Notes: a model not told the origin generated them from the sequence alone. DNA of 64,000 nt from JAHCIE01 sp034431435 (GCA_034431435.1 DAOUDG010000030.1:1-64000); one strand, 5' to 3'. Positions 7,421 through 15,928 are shown, numbered from the stretch's first letter. Program-made: numbers and translations.

Positions 7421-7437
7421 TCTTACGAGGCGTAAGA
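7421..7437. promoter_or_regulatory. BlaI-type operator, copy 4
   Basis: TCTTACGAGGCGTAAGA, a seven-base-pair palindrome around AGG, ending 24 bases before the lipoprotein start. With copy 3 it would control the five-gene operon at 7462-12813. Confidence 0.68.
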
Positions 7438-7461
7438 TAGCAAGCGACTGAGGAGAAATCG

Positions 7462-9171
7462 ATGCTGAAACGTTTGATTGTGGCGCTTGTGGCTCTGGTC
7501 AGTCTGACGCTGGCGGCGTGCCAGCCGTCGGCGACCATGCCACCCGCTCCGGCGGTCCCCTCGCCTCTGCCCCTCGGCGGCTCGCAGGCTGCCGCGGCGA
7601 CCCCTCAGGCGCCTTCCGCCGCCCGGCCCGCGCAGCCGTCCGCCTCAGGTCAGGGTTTGCAGCCCACGCCGTCGGGGCCAACGCCCACGCCCGACCCCAG
7701 CTTTATGCAAGGCTCGGAGCAGGTGCGCGGCCAGGTCCCCGTCGCCCCCAAGTCACCGAATCAGCCCGAGGGTGAGATCAAGCCCACCAGCCAGCCCCCT
7801 GCGGTCAAACCGGTCGGCGCGGCGTCCGTGTCGAAGGATAAGCTGGTCATGATTCAGGGCGGCAAGGTCTGGATCGTCTCAGCCGACGGCAAGGATCGCA
7901 AGGCGTTGTTCGGCGACAATGTGCCCCAACTGTGGTCGCCGCCCAAGGACCCCGGCCGTGGCTGGCTGTCGCCGTCGGGTAAGTACATGATGGTCCTGGC
8001 CGGTCCGCAGGTCACGCCGTGGGTGTCGGACATCCAGGGTAAGAATCCCCACCCGCTGCTGGAGCAGGGTGTGCCGACAGAAGGGGTCATCCCGGACAAG
8101 GATCTGGACAAGCTCAGCCGCAAGCTGCTGGACCAGGAGGTGGCCTGGAGCGCCGACGAGAGTCAGGTGGCTTTCCTGGCAGGACCAGCGGGCCAGCCAG
8201 ACCTGTTCGTGGCGCGTCTGCCTGACGGCAAGGCCGTACCCATCACCAACGACGCCGCCACCCACGGCGACTTCGCCTGGTCGCCGAACGGCGAGATGCT
8301 GGCCTTCAAGACGCGCGACGAGAACGGGGGCAGCGAGCGGTTCTACGTCCTGCGCGGCAACCAGCTAATCGAGGTCCCAACGCAGACGATTGCGCAAATG
8401 GTCAATGAGGACGATCTCGGCGGTGTGGTCAATGTGACCTGGCTCGATGACCGCCGTGTCGCGTTCACGCCAGTGGCGGCGACTCTGGCCTCGCTGGGGA
8501 TGTGGGTATTCGATACGGCCGATAACAGCGTGAAGCAGATTTACTCGGAGGCGCTGACAGCGCCCAAGTACGACTCGCTGACGCGCCGCTGGCTATTTCT
8601 GACCGGCGATGGCAAGGGCGCCCTGCGCATCCTGGATACAGGGACGTACCAGGTCAAGACCATCGTGCCTGAGGGTGTTGGCGGCCCCATCTGGTCCCCC
8701 GACGGCAAGCGTATCGTGTACTCGCGGGACAATGGCACGACCTACGACATCCACATCGTTAACGATGATGGCAGCAACGATAAGACGCTTGCCACAGACG
8801 TCATGCTGATTGGCGAGAATCCGCCGGAGCCAAGCCCCGCCGGTAAGCGCTACTTCTCGCCCGACGGCCAGCGGCTCGTGTACACGGCAGTTGGCTCCGA
8901 TTTCGGTAGCACCGGCGACAACCTGGAAAACTGGTGGAGCGTGCCCCTCGATGGCAGCCAGCCAGCGACGCCGATCACGGATATGCCGCGCGTGTTCTAC
9001 CTGCGTCAGTTGGGTTTCTCGCCCGACGGCCAGTCCATCGGCTTTGTGGGCCTGCGCTACTCCGATCGAGCCACCCACATCTGGACGGTCAGCCCCAATG
9101 GCGCCAACCTCAACAAGCTCGATGCCGAGGTGCGCTGGTATCGCTGGCTACCGCCAACGGCCCAGCCCTGA
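7462..9171 (+). CDS. Lipoprotein with TolB/PD40-like beta-propeller
   Basis: 569 residues. A signal sequence ends at a lipobox ('LTLAAC'), followed by an Ala/Pro/Gln-rich linker to about residue 115. The rest carries repeats of the PD40/TolB type: 'WSADESQVAFLAG', 'WSPNGEMLAFKTRD', 'WSPDGKRIVYSRD', 'FSPDGQRLVYTAV', 'FSPDGQSIGFVGL'. Such propellers usually mediate protein contacts outside the cytoplasm; no enzyme motif is seen. First gene after operators 3 and 4, so it is probably de-repressed together with the DUF1573 and thioredoxin genes behind it. Its role is unknown; a scaffold or sensor partner for the M56 protease is only a guess. Confidence 0.8.
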   Translation: MLKRLIVALVALVSLTLAACQPSATMPPAPAVPSPLPLGGSQAAAATPQAPSAARPAQPSASGQGLQPTPSGPTPTPDPSFMQGSEQVRGQVPVAPKSPNQPEGEIKPTSQPPAVKPVGAASVSKDKLVMIQGGKVWIVSADGKDRKALFGDNVPQLWSPPKDPGRGWLSPSGKYMMVLAGPQVTPWVSDIQGKNPHPLLEQGVPTEGVIPDKDLDKLSRKLLDQEVAWSADESQVAFLAGPAGQPDLFVARLPDGKAVPITNDAATHGDFAWSPNGEMLAFKTRDENGGSERFYVLRGNQLIEVPTQTIAQMVNEDDLGGVVNVTWLDDRRVAFTPVAATLASLGMWVFDTADNSVKQIYSEALTAPKYDSLTRRWLFLTGDGKGALRILDTGTYQVKTIVPEGVGGPIWSPDGKRIVYSRDNGTTYDIHIVNDDGSNDKTLATDVMLIGENPPEPSPAGKRYFSPDGQRLVYTAVGSDFGSTGDNLENWWSVPLDGSQPATPITDMPRVFYLRQLGFSPDGQSIGFVGLRYSDRATHIWTVSPNGANLNKLDAEVRWYRWLPPTAQP

Positions 9172-9250
9172 CAACGGGTGGGTTCGTAGCCCGCCGCCCT
9201 TTTCGACGACCAACCGTGACCACACGCAGCGAAGGATCAGGAGGAATTCC

Positions 9251-9907
9251 ATGAGTGAGAGTCCCAAGAGCCAGGTAGTTATCCGTCTCGACCAGCGCCT
9301 CTTCTACGCCATCATCGCCCTGGTCGGCATTGCGGCCCTGTTCATCGTCGGCCTGTATGTTGGCCGCCTCACGAGTGGCGCAAGTCGCGCCGCCGCACCG
9401 GCCGCCGTGGCCGCGGCACAGCCTGGCGCAGCCCAGCTGCCACAGCAGGGGGTCCAGGTGGCGCAGCCTGTGACGAGCCAGCAGTTGGGGGGCGCGAATC
9501 CCTTCCAGCAGCCCGCCGGTAGCCCCGTGCAGAGCAACACCGAGCAGTTTGGCGCAGACCCGCGCGTCAGCGTCCCCGAACTGAAGGCTAACAACTACAC
9601 CTGGAACTTCGGCGACGTGAAGCCGGACCAGAAGGTGGAGAAGATTCTCAAGATCGAGAACAACGGCAAGAGCGAGATGATTATCGACAACGTGACTGCC
9701 TCCTGCGGCTGCACGGCGGCTGTCGTGGCCTCGGACAAGATTCCGGCCGGCGGGTCAACGGAGTTGCGGGTCGGCTATGATCCCCGCGTCAACAAGGATG
9801 CCGGCAAGTTCGTCTCGCGCAAGGTCCAGGTCAAGTATCACTTCGCCGATGACCCCAGCACAACGAAGCTCGGCGAGTTCAACGTGACCGCCAACGTGAG
9901 CAACTAA
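9251..9907 (+). CDS. DUF1573 membrane-anchored protein (Cys-x-Cys type, copy A)
   Basis: 218 residues from an ATG eight bases after a GGAGG. A single membrane helix (about 18-38) is followed by an Ala/Gln-rich linker and a DUF1573 Ig-like domain from about residue 108 ('YTWNFGDVKPDQKVEKILKIENNGKSEMIIDNVTASCGCT'). Cys152 and Cys154 form the family's C-G-C-T motif. The domain should lie outside the membrane. It is the direct paralogue used to interpret the UGA in the gene at 5050-5718. The function of DUF1573 is not established; co-occurrence with TlpA thioredoxins and cytochrome maturation suggests a thiol-redox or metal-handling role. Confidence 0.82.
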   Translation: MSESPKSQVVIRLDQRLFYAIIALVGIAALFIVGLYVGRLTSGASRAAAPAAVAAAQPGAAQLPQQGVQVAQPVTSQQLGGANPFQQPAGSPVQSNTEQFGADPRVSVPELKANNYTWNFGDVKPDQKVEKILKIENNGKSEMIIDNVTASCGCTAAVVASDKIPAGGSTELRVGYDPRVNKDAGKFVSRKVQVKYHFADDPSTTKLGEFNVTANVSN

Positions 9908-9917
9908 GGACAGCTGC

Positions 9918-9960
9918 CAGCAGTCAGTAGGCCAACATGACTACCGCCCACTGACTGCTG
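9918..9960. repeat. Heptamer-based inverted repeat between the two DUF1573 genes
   Basis: CAGCAGTCAGT at 9918-9928 pairs perfectly with 9950-9960. Read in heptamers, the arms contain GCAGTCA, GTAGGCC and, on the reverse complement, GCAGTCA, GTGGGCG, GTAGTCA. Confidence 0.65.
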
Positions 9961-9985
9961 AGTACTTCCTCTGGGAGACCTGGAC

Positions 9986-10738
9986 ATGAGTAAGGCTAAG
10001 CAGAGCATCACACCCGCCACCCCTACGCCACCTGCGGCGGGGCCGAAGCGCGAGGTGGTGATGAATGTCAACAAGAATGTGCTGTTCGTCCTGGCCCTCA
10101 CCCTCGGCGCGGTCGTCATGCTCAGCGCGGGCTTCCTGGTGGGTAATGCCCTGTTCCGCCCGCGCAACGTGGAACCGCAGACGGCCGCCGCCGTGGCGGG
10201 CCAGGCGGTGGCCGGCGCCGCCAACGGTTCCGGCTCGACGTCCGGCGTCCAGATCGTCCCACGCCAGGTCGATCCAAACGCCGTGCACCCTAACCTTGAA
10301 GGCTTTGTCGCCGTCTCCGCGGCCGAGGTCCCCATCGCCGAGGGCGCGCCTCGTATTCAGGTGCGTGGCGTCGATGCGAAGGGCACGCTGGATATGGGCA
10401 CGATGCAGCCTGGCGAGAAGCGTGAGTACACCTTCGAACTGGCTAACATCGGCAAGGGCGACCTGGTGATCAACCAGATGTATACTTCGTGCGGTTGCAC
10501 CCTGGCGAACTTTGCCGGCCGCAAGGTCACCGACGCGCCCTTCGATCCACCTGTAATCGTCAAGCCTGGCGAGTCGTTGCCCCTGGTCATTGCCTACGAT
10601 TCCGCCGCCAACGAGGACAAGGGCCGCGTCGACAAGTTCGTGCAGGTGTTCTCGAATGATCCCACAGCGAAGGATATCAAGGAAGCATTCCGCGAGACGC
10701 GCTTTCGCATGACGGGTGTGGTGGGCCAGGAGGATTGA
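9986..10738 (+). CDS. DUF1573 membrane-anchored protein (Cys-x-Cys type, copy B)
   Basis: 250 residues. A cytoplasmic Pro/Thr-rich start precedes a membrane helix (about 30-52), then a linker and a DUF1573 domain ('TLDMGTMQPGEKREYTFELANIGKGDLVINQMYTSCGCTLANF'), with Cys169 and Cys171 in the C-G-C-T motif. The end ('FVQVFSNDPTAKDIKEAFRETRFRMTGVV') matches the closing beta strands of the domain. It lies between DUF1573 copy A and the SurA_N-TlpA fusion in the same presumed operon. Copies A and B are clearly related but diverged, so this is not a recent duplication. Confidence 0.82.
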   Translation: MSKAKQSITPATPTPPAAGPKREVVMNVNKNVLFVLALTLGAVVMLSAGFLVGNALFRPRNVEPQTAAAVAGQAVAGAANGSGSTSGVQIVPRQVDPNAVHPNLEGFVAVSAAEVPIAEGAPRIQVRGVDAKGTLDMGTMQPGEKREYTFELANIGKGDLVINQMYTSCGCTLANFAGRKVTDAPFDPPVIVKPGESLPLVIAYDSAANEDKGRVDKFVQVFSNDPTAKDIKEAFRETRFRMTGVVGQED

Positions 10739-10775
10739 GGCGTGCGCGGCCGAGAGGGGGTTGAAGGAGACGGCA

Positions 10776-12029
10776 ATGCCGAAGTGGATTAGCGTTGAGG
10801 TTCGTGATAGCAGCGGTGAGGCGAAGGATACCAAAGGCCACGGCGCGCCGCCACCCCCACCATCCGATGGCGGTTCTTCGTCTGGCAACGCCAGCGCCTG
10901 GATCGCCAGTATCATCGTTACCCTGCTGATTCTCCTGGTCGCGGGCGGCGTCTGGTACTTTGGCATCCGCCCCAGCCAGTCACGCCCGGTGACGGTCGGC
11001 GCGGTCGCGCCGCCGGCCGCCGCGCCAGGGGCCGCCGGCGCGGCGCTGCCCAACGCGCCCGCGGCCCTACCCTCGGGGCCAGGATCGCCGGCGCCATTGG
11101 ACGACCTGCCGGCCGTGATTGCGACGGTCAACGGCGAGACCATCACCCGCGAGCAGCTGACAAACCTGATTCGCATCAATCAGGCCCTCTATCCGGTGAT
11201 GAATGGATCCGACGTCACGCTGGATGCCGCCTCGCTCCAGAACCTGCGCGCCTCGCTGCTCGACCAGATGGTAAGCAACCGTCTGGAGCAGGCGGCGGCG
11301 CGCAATGAAGGCATCAAGGTTACGGACGCGGACATCGAGGCGGAGTTCACCACCTTCAAGAATACCTACCGCGTCGATGATGCGCGCCTGGAGGCTGCCC
11401 TCGCCCGGTTCAACCTGACGCCGGCGGATTTCAAGACGTGGCTGCGCGACTCGGCGCTGGTCAATCGGTTCTGGGCGCAGAAGGGGCAGCAATCGGCGCA
11501 GGCGGGCCAGTCTATCAATCGCCAGAGCTGGATTAACGACCAGTTGGTGACGGCCGACGTGCAGATCATGATGCCCGGCGCGGCCAGTAATGCGCCGTTG
11601 AAGGTTGGCGAAGCGCCGCCCAACTTTAGCCTCAAGGACCTGGACGGCAAGACGTGGACGCTGAGTGAGCTAAAGGGCAAGCCGGTGGTGGTGAACTTCT
11701 GGGCGACATGGTGCGCCCCGTGCAAGTTCGAGATGCCCCACTTCCAGGCCGCCTACCAGAAGTACAAGGACCAGGGCCTGGTCATCCTGGCCGTCGATAT
11801 CAAGACGGACAACGGTGAGCCAGCGGTACGCAAGTTCGTTCAGGACCTGGGTATCACGTTCCCCACGCCCTTTGACACGACAGGCGACACCGAGGCGGCG
11901 TATCGCGTCAAGGCTTATCCGACCACGTACTTTGTGGGTCGCGATGGCAAGCTCAAGGAAGTGAAGCGCGGCGCGATCATCTCCGAGGACCAACTCAAGG
12001 CCTCCCTCGACAAGATTCTGGCCCAGTAG
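10776..12029 (+). CDS. Fusion of a SurA-type chaperone domain and a TlpA/ResA thioredoxin
   Basis: 417 residues. The ATG at 10776 follows GAAGGAGA. A Pro-rich cytoplasmic start and a helix at about 42-64 anchor the protein. Residues about 110-240 match the SurA/PpiC N-terminal chaperone fold ('IATVNGETITREQLTNLIRINQ', 'LRASLLDQMVSNRLEQAAARNEGIKVTDADIEAEF'). Residues about 273-417 are a TlpA/ResA thioredoxin with active site Trp-Cys313-Ala-Pro-Cys316 and a cis-proline region 'VKAYPTTYFV'. I see no PPIase domain between them. A client-binding domain joined to a disulfide reductase could bring unfolded apoproteins to the active site. That reading is inference. Confidence 0.82.
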   Translation: MPKWISVEVRDSSGEAKDTKGHGAPPPPPSDGGSSSGNASAWIASIIVTLLILLVAGGVWYFGIRPSQSRPVTVGAVAPPAAAPGAAGAALPNAPAALPSGPGSPAPLDDLPAVIATVNGETITREQLTNLIRINQALYPVMNGSDVTLDAASLQNLRASLLDQMVSNRLEQAAARNEGIKVTDADIEAEFTTFKNTYRVDDARLEAALARFNLTPADFKTWLRDSALVNRFWAQKGQQSAQAGQSINRQSWINDQLVTADVQIMMPGAASNAPLKVGEAPPNFSLKDLDGKTWTLSELKGKPVVVNFWATWCAPCKFEMPHFQAAYQKYKDQGLVILAVDIKTDNGEPAVRKFVQDLGITFPTPFDTTGDTEAAYRVKAYPTTYFVGRDGKLKEVKRGAIISEDQLKASLDKILAQ

Positions 12030-12036
12030 GTAGCGC

Positions 12037-12813
12037 ATGGCGCCGCCTCGCCGCCTCTTCTCGGCCCGCGTGGTCGTGGGCATCCTGCTGCTGCTGGCCC
12101 TGGGCCTGGCCTTCGCGCCTGGATCGCTGCTCGACAAGGTGCGGGCGTTGGGGTTCGGCCTCGATCCCCAACGCCCGCACCATTCGTTCTTCCTGGCGGA
12201 CGAGCCGATGCCGATCGAGGCGCGCAAGGTCGGTATCTACGGCGGTTTCGCCCTGGCCGCGGCCTGGCTGGCCTGGCGGCGGCCAAGAGCCGCCCGACTG
12301 CGGAGCGCGGCCGTCTACGCGGCGGCCCTGGCGGGCATTGCCATCATGGGCGTCGATGGCGCGAATGCCCTGTTCTTTGATCTCGGCCTGCCGCACCTGT
12401 ATGCGCCACGCCTCGACCTGCGCGTGCTGACGGGGCTGGCCGCCGGTCTTGGCATGGCGACCCTGCTGTGGCCGGTGTGGGCGCAAGCGGCGTGGCGCTC
12501 TCCCCAGGGGTTGATTGGGCTGCGCGATCTCGCTGCGCCGGCTGCGCTGGGCCTTGTCACGATTGCGGGCCTCATCGGCGGCCAGGCGTGGCTGATGGTC
12601 CCTGTGTCCCTGGTCGCGACGACGGGCCTGCTGGCAGTGGTAGCGCTGCTGAACGGTGTGCTGGTGCTGGTGGCCCTGCGCCGTGAGGCGACCGCCGACG
12701 GCTGGCGCGACTTGCTGGATGTGGCGACGCTGGCGTTGGTCATGGCCGTGCTGGAATTGCTGGCGCTGGCCGGGCTTCGCTACGCGCTCATTGGCACGAC
12801 GCCGCTGCCCTAG
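12037..12813 (+). CDS. DUF2085-like integral membrane protein lacking the usual cysteines
   Basis: 258 residues with about seven predicted membrane helices. The stretch 'DPQRPHHSFFLADEPMPIEARKVGIYGGF' resembles the DUF2085 signature (CHQ-P-RSF ... C-AR-GIY), but the Cys of CHQ and the later Cys are replaced (HH and E). The paralogue at 21753 keeps both ('CHQLPQRSFF', 'FCQRDAAIY'). It is the last gene of the presumed BlaI-controlled operon, seven bases after the SurA_N-TlpA fusion. The function of DUF2085 is unknown; loss of the Cys/His pair suggests that this copy has lost a metal or redox site. Confidence 0.65.
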   Translation: MAPPRRLFSARVVVGILLLLALGLAFAPGSLLDKVRALGFGLDPQRPHHSFFLADEPMPIEARKVGIYGGFALAAAWLAWRRPRAARLRSAAVYAAALAGIAIMGVDGANALFFDLGLPHLYAPRLDLRVLTGLAAGLGMATLLWPVWAQAAWRSPQGLIGLRDLAAPAALGLVTIAGLIGGQAWLMVPVSLVATTGLLAVVALLNGVLVLVALRREATADGWRDLLDVATLALVMAVLELLALAGLRYALIGTTPLP

Positions 12814-12894
12814 CCAGCCTCAGCGCAGGCATCCAACGACCGCTGGGCTACGTAGACATGAAAGGAATGCGACCGAATTAGGACTGGGCATACA

Positions 12895-12924
12895 TTGACA
12901 AGATTGGGCCGCTCTCACTATAAT
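12895..12924 (+). promoter_or_regulatory. Consensus sigma70-type promoter of the ccm operon
   Basis: TTGACA at 12895-12900, an 18-base spacer and TATAAT at 12919-12924. Both boxes match the consensus perfectly. Transcription would begin near 12931, at the edge of the heptamer hairpin 12934-12988. Confidence 0.8.
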
Positions 12925-12933
12925 TGGAGCGGT

Positions 12934-12988
12934 TTGGAGATTAGAGATTGGAGAGTGGCCGCCTTCATCTCCAGCCTCCGATCTCCAA
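12934..12988. repeat. Heptamer-based inverted repeat in the ccmE 5' leader
   Basis: Left arm TTGGAGA, TTAGAGA, TTGGAGA (12934-12954). The right arm, read as reverse complement from 12988 to 12968, is TTGGAGA, TCGGAGG, CTGGAGA. The heptamers are exactly in phase. It begins about where the transcript should start and ends 25 bases before the ccmE ATG. Confidence 0.75.
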
Positions 12989-13013
12989 TTGTCTTTTGCG
13001 GGAGGAGATAGCC

Positions 13014-13421
13014 ATGGCGCCTTTCCGTTTTCTCATCGGCGGCCTCGTGATCGTCGCCGCTATTGCCTTTCTGAGCATTCGCAGCTTCCAGGCGAATGCT
13101 ACCTACTACGTTACCTCGGACGAGATGGTGCAGAAGGTCCACGCGGGCCAGATTACGCCGGGGAAGACCATCCGCCTGGCGGGCAACATCGACAAGGCCA
13201 GCGTCAAGTGGGACGCCAGTAAACTCGACCTGTCGTTCCATGCCACGAACAAGGATGTGGCCGTGCCGGTGCGTTACACTGGCCCCATGCCCGACAGCTT
13301 CAACATGGCGGAGAGCGTCGTGGTCGAGGGGACCTATAATGCCGACGGCAGCGTGACGGCGCATAACCTCTTCGTCCAGTGCCCGTCGAAGTACGAAGCT
13401 GAGGTTCAGCAGGGAGGCTAA
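13014..13421 (+). CDS. ccmE: Haem chaperone CcmE, Cys-type
   Basis: 135 residues; ATG 13014 follows GGAGGAG. One N-terminal helix (about 4-22) anchors the OB-fold domain ('GKTIRLAGNIDKASVKWD', 'VVVEGTYNADGSVTAHNLFVQCPSKY'). CcmE carries haem from CcmABC to CcmF in System I cytochrome c maturation through a covalent bond. Classical CcmE uses His in HxxxY. Here the equivalent is Cys123-Pro-Ser-Lys-Tyr127, the CxxxY variant known from archaea and some anaerobic bacteria. The stop abuts the ccmF start. Confidence 0.88.
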   Translation: MAPFRFLIGGLVIVAAIAFLSIRSFQANATYYVTSDEMVQKVHAGQITPGKTIRLAGNIDKASVKWDASKLDLSFHATNKDVAVPVRYTGPMPDSFNMAESVVVEGTYNADGSVTAHNLFVQCPSKYEAEVQQGG

Positions 13422-15401
13422 ATGGCGGATATCGGCTACCTGTCGCTGCTGCTGGGCCTGGCGGCGGCCATCTTCGCCATTGGGGCGAGTGTCTATGGCG
13501 CGCGCCGCCGCTATCCCGAACTGGTTGCCAGCGGCGAGCAGGCGGCCATCTCCGCCGCCGGGCTGACGGCACTGGCGAGCGGGATTCTGGTGCTCCTCTT
13601 CCTGGTGGAGGATTATCAGGTGAACTATGTCGCGGAGCATTCGAGCCGCGACATGCCTCTGATGTTCCGTCTGTCGGCCATCTGGAGCGGGCAGGAAGGC
13701 TCGCTGCTGTGGTGGGCGTTTATTCTGGCCCTGTACACGGTGGTCGCCATCGTTGCCAATCGCCACACCCACCGTGCCATCATGCCCTACGCGACGGCGA
13801 CGCTGATGTTCGTGCTGGCCTTCTTCCTCAGCCTGGTCACCTTTGTTGAGAACCCCTTCCGTCTCCTGACCTTTGTGCCCAACGATGGCAACGGCCTGAA
13901 CCCCCTGCTTCAGCATTGGGCGATGGCGATGCACCCACCGATGCTGTACCTGGGCTATGTGGGCACCGCCGTGCCCTTTGCCTTCGCGGTGGGGGCGCTG
14001 GCGTCAGGCCGCCTGGGCAGCGAGTGGGTCCAGTTGGCGCGGCGCTGGACGCTGGCTGTCTGGGCCTTCCTGACCATCGGCATCATGCTCGGCGGGGCCT
14101 GGGCCTACATGGAGCTGGGCTGGGGCGGCTACTGGGGTTGGGACCCGGTCGAGAACGCCTCCTTCCTGCCCTGGCTGGCGGGCACGGCCTTTCTGCACTC
14201 GATCATCATCCAGGAACGACGGGGCATGCTCAAGGTGTGGAACATGGTGCTGGTGGCCCTGTTCTTCGGGCTGGCTATTTTCGGCACGTTCCTGACCCGC
14301 AGTGGTGTGATCTCGTCGGTCCACTCCTTCGCCCAATCGCCCCTCGGCCCCTACTTCCTGGCCTTCATGACGGTGACATTCCTGGGCTTCCTGTGGTTGC
14401 TTGTCAGCCGCTGGCCGCTCTTGAAGGCCGACCATCAGCTGGAGAGTGTCGTCTCGCGCGAATCATCGTTCCTGATGAACAATCTGCTGCTGCTCGCCAT
14501 TACCTTTGCCGTCTTGTGGGGGACGATCTTCCCCATGATCTCGGAGATCGTCGTCAATGACAAGATCACCGTGGGGCCACCGTTCTTTAACCAGACGACG
14601 ATGCCCATCTTTGCCGCGCTGCTCATCCTTATGGGCATCGGTCCGCTGACGAGTTGGGGGCGGGCCTCGGTGGGTAAGCTGGTCAGGCAGCTGGTCGCGC
14701 CTTGCCTGGCTATGGGGGTCGTGGTTGGTATCCTGTTCCTGCTGGGCGTGCGAAGCTGGGCCTTGTTCGGCTACGCTATCGTGATCTTCGTCCTCACCGT
14801 CCATGCCTGGGAGTTCTACCAGGGGTCGCGGGTGCGGCGCAGGGCGACGGGTTCAAGCTGGCCTACCAGCCTGGCCTTCCTGTTCCGCAGTAACCCGCGT
14901 CGCTACGGCGGCTACGTTGTCCACCTGGGCATTCTGATCATGGCGGCCGGCATCATTGCCTCGAACAGCGGGCAGTTGGAGCACCAGGAGACACTGGCGC
15001 GCGGCGCACAGATGCAAGTCGGCGATTACACGCTGACCTACGCGGGTATGCAGCAGTTCGCTGAGGGCGACAAGGATGTGGTGCGCAGCACGGTGACGGT
15101 GACGCGGAACGGCGCGGTCATCGATACCCTCTACCCCTCGCGCGACTTCTACCGCGCCAGCCAGCAGCCCCAAACCGAGGTCGCCATCCGCCGCGGCGTG
15201 TCCGAAGACCTGTACATCGTCCTCGGCGGCTGGGAGGACAACGGCGCGACGGCGACCTTCAAGGCCTACGTCAACCCGCTGGTCAACTGGATCTGGTTCG
15301 GTGGGCTGGTCGTGTTCGCAGGCGTCCTGCTGGCGGCCTGGCCCGGCGGGCGGCGTCAGCGCGCGACGGTAGCCCTCACTAAGGGCGTGCCGGCGCGATG
15401 A
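13422..15401 (+). CDS. ccmF: Cytochrome c haem lyase subunit CcmF
   Basis: 659 residues with many membrane helices. The WWD haem-handling signature is present ('WGGYWGWDPVENASFLPWL'), with conserved His-containing loops ('LLQHWAMAMHPPMLYLGYVG', 'SGVISSVHSFAQSPLG'). CcmF takes haem from CcmE and joins it to CXXCH motifs of apocytochromes outside the membrane, together with CcmH. The last quarter is the expected extracytoplasmic domain followed by a final helix ('WIWFGGLVVFAGVLLAAWP'). The start follows the ccmE stop directly and the end overlaps ccmH by four bases. Confidence 0.93.
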   Translation: MADIGYLSLLLGLAAAIFAIGASVYGARRRYPELVASGEQAAISAAGLTALASGILVLLFLVEDYQVNYVAEHSSRDMPLMFRLSAIWSGQEGSLLWWAFILALYTVVAIVANRHTHRAIMPYATATLMFVLAFFLSLVTFVENPFRLLTFVPNDGNGLNPLLQHWAMAMHPPMLYLGYVGTAVPFAFAVGALASGRLGSEWVQLARRWTLAVWAFLTIGIMLGGAWAYMELGWGGYWGWDPVENASFLPWLAGTAFLHSIIIQERRGMLKVWNMVLVALFFGLAIFGTFLTRSGVISSVHSFAQSPLGPYFLAFMTVTFLGFLWLLVSRWPLLKADHQLESVVSRESSFLMNNLLLLAITFAVLWGTIFPMISEIVVNDKITVGPPFFNQTTMPIFAALLILMGIGPLTSWGRASVGKLVRQLVAPCLAMGVVVGILFLLGVRSWALFGYAIVIFVLTVHAWEFYQGSRVRRRATGSSWPTSLAFLFRSNPRRYGGYVVHLGILIMAAGIIASNSGQLEHQETLARGAQMQVGDYTLTYAGMQQFAEGDKDVVRSTVTVTRNGAVIDTLYPSRDFYRASQQPQTEVAIRRGVSEDLYIVLGGWEDNGATATFKAYVNPLVNWIWFGGLVVFAGVLLAAWPGGRRQRATVALTKGVPAR

Positions 15402-15928
15402 ATCTGCGTATGGGCATGCGACGTGTGCTGGTCTTGCTGCTAGCCCTCGCCGTGCTGGGCGGCCTGGCGGGGCGAGCGTCGGCCCAGGGCGGTGTCTCGA
15501 ATGCCGACATTGACGCCCGAATGCGGGCGATCACCTCGCGCCTCAACTGCCCGCTATGTCAGGGTCAGACCCTGACCGAATGCCCCCTCCAGGTGTGCGA
15601 TGAAATGCGCGACTTGATTCGCCAGAAACTGCGGGCGGGCGAGTCGGAGGAGCAGATTCGCGTCTACTTCGTGGAGCGGTTCGGCGACCGCGTCTTGAAC
15701 GAGCCGCCGCGTACGGGCTTCGCGCTGTTGGGTTGGGTGACGCCCATTGTGGCGATTCTGGCCGGGGTGGGCATCCTGGCGCTGGTGCTGCGTGGTATGC
15801 TGCGTCGCCCGCCTCCTGCGACGCCGGCCGCCGCAACCGCGGCTGTCTCCTCGCCGCCTCCCCCGCCGCCGTCGCTCCCTGCTGAGTACGTGGAGCGTCT
15901 CGAACGCGAGTTGCGAGAGATGGAGTAG
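15398..15928 (+). CDS. ccmH: Cytochrome c maturation thiol protein CcmH (CcmL type)
   Basis: 176 residues. A signal peptide (to about residue 29) precedes the CcmH domain with the redox motif 'LNCPLCQGQTLTEC'; the family norm is LRCxxCQNQ. A membrane helix follows (about 108-130) and then a Pro-rich cytoplasmic tail. Two further Cys (TECPLQVC) are unusual additions. CcmH reduces or binds the CXXCH thiols of apocytochromes at CcmF. The gene overlaps ccmF (ATGA) and is three bases from ccmG. Confidence 0.9.
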   Translation: MNLRMGMRRVLVLLLALAVLGGLAGRASAQGGVSNADIDARMRAITSRLNCPLCQGQTLTECPLQVCDEMRDLIRQKLRAGESEEQIRVYFVERFGDRVLNEPPRTGFALLGWVTPIVAILAGVGILALVLRGMLRRPPPATPAAATAAVSSPPPPPPSLPAEYVERLERELREME

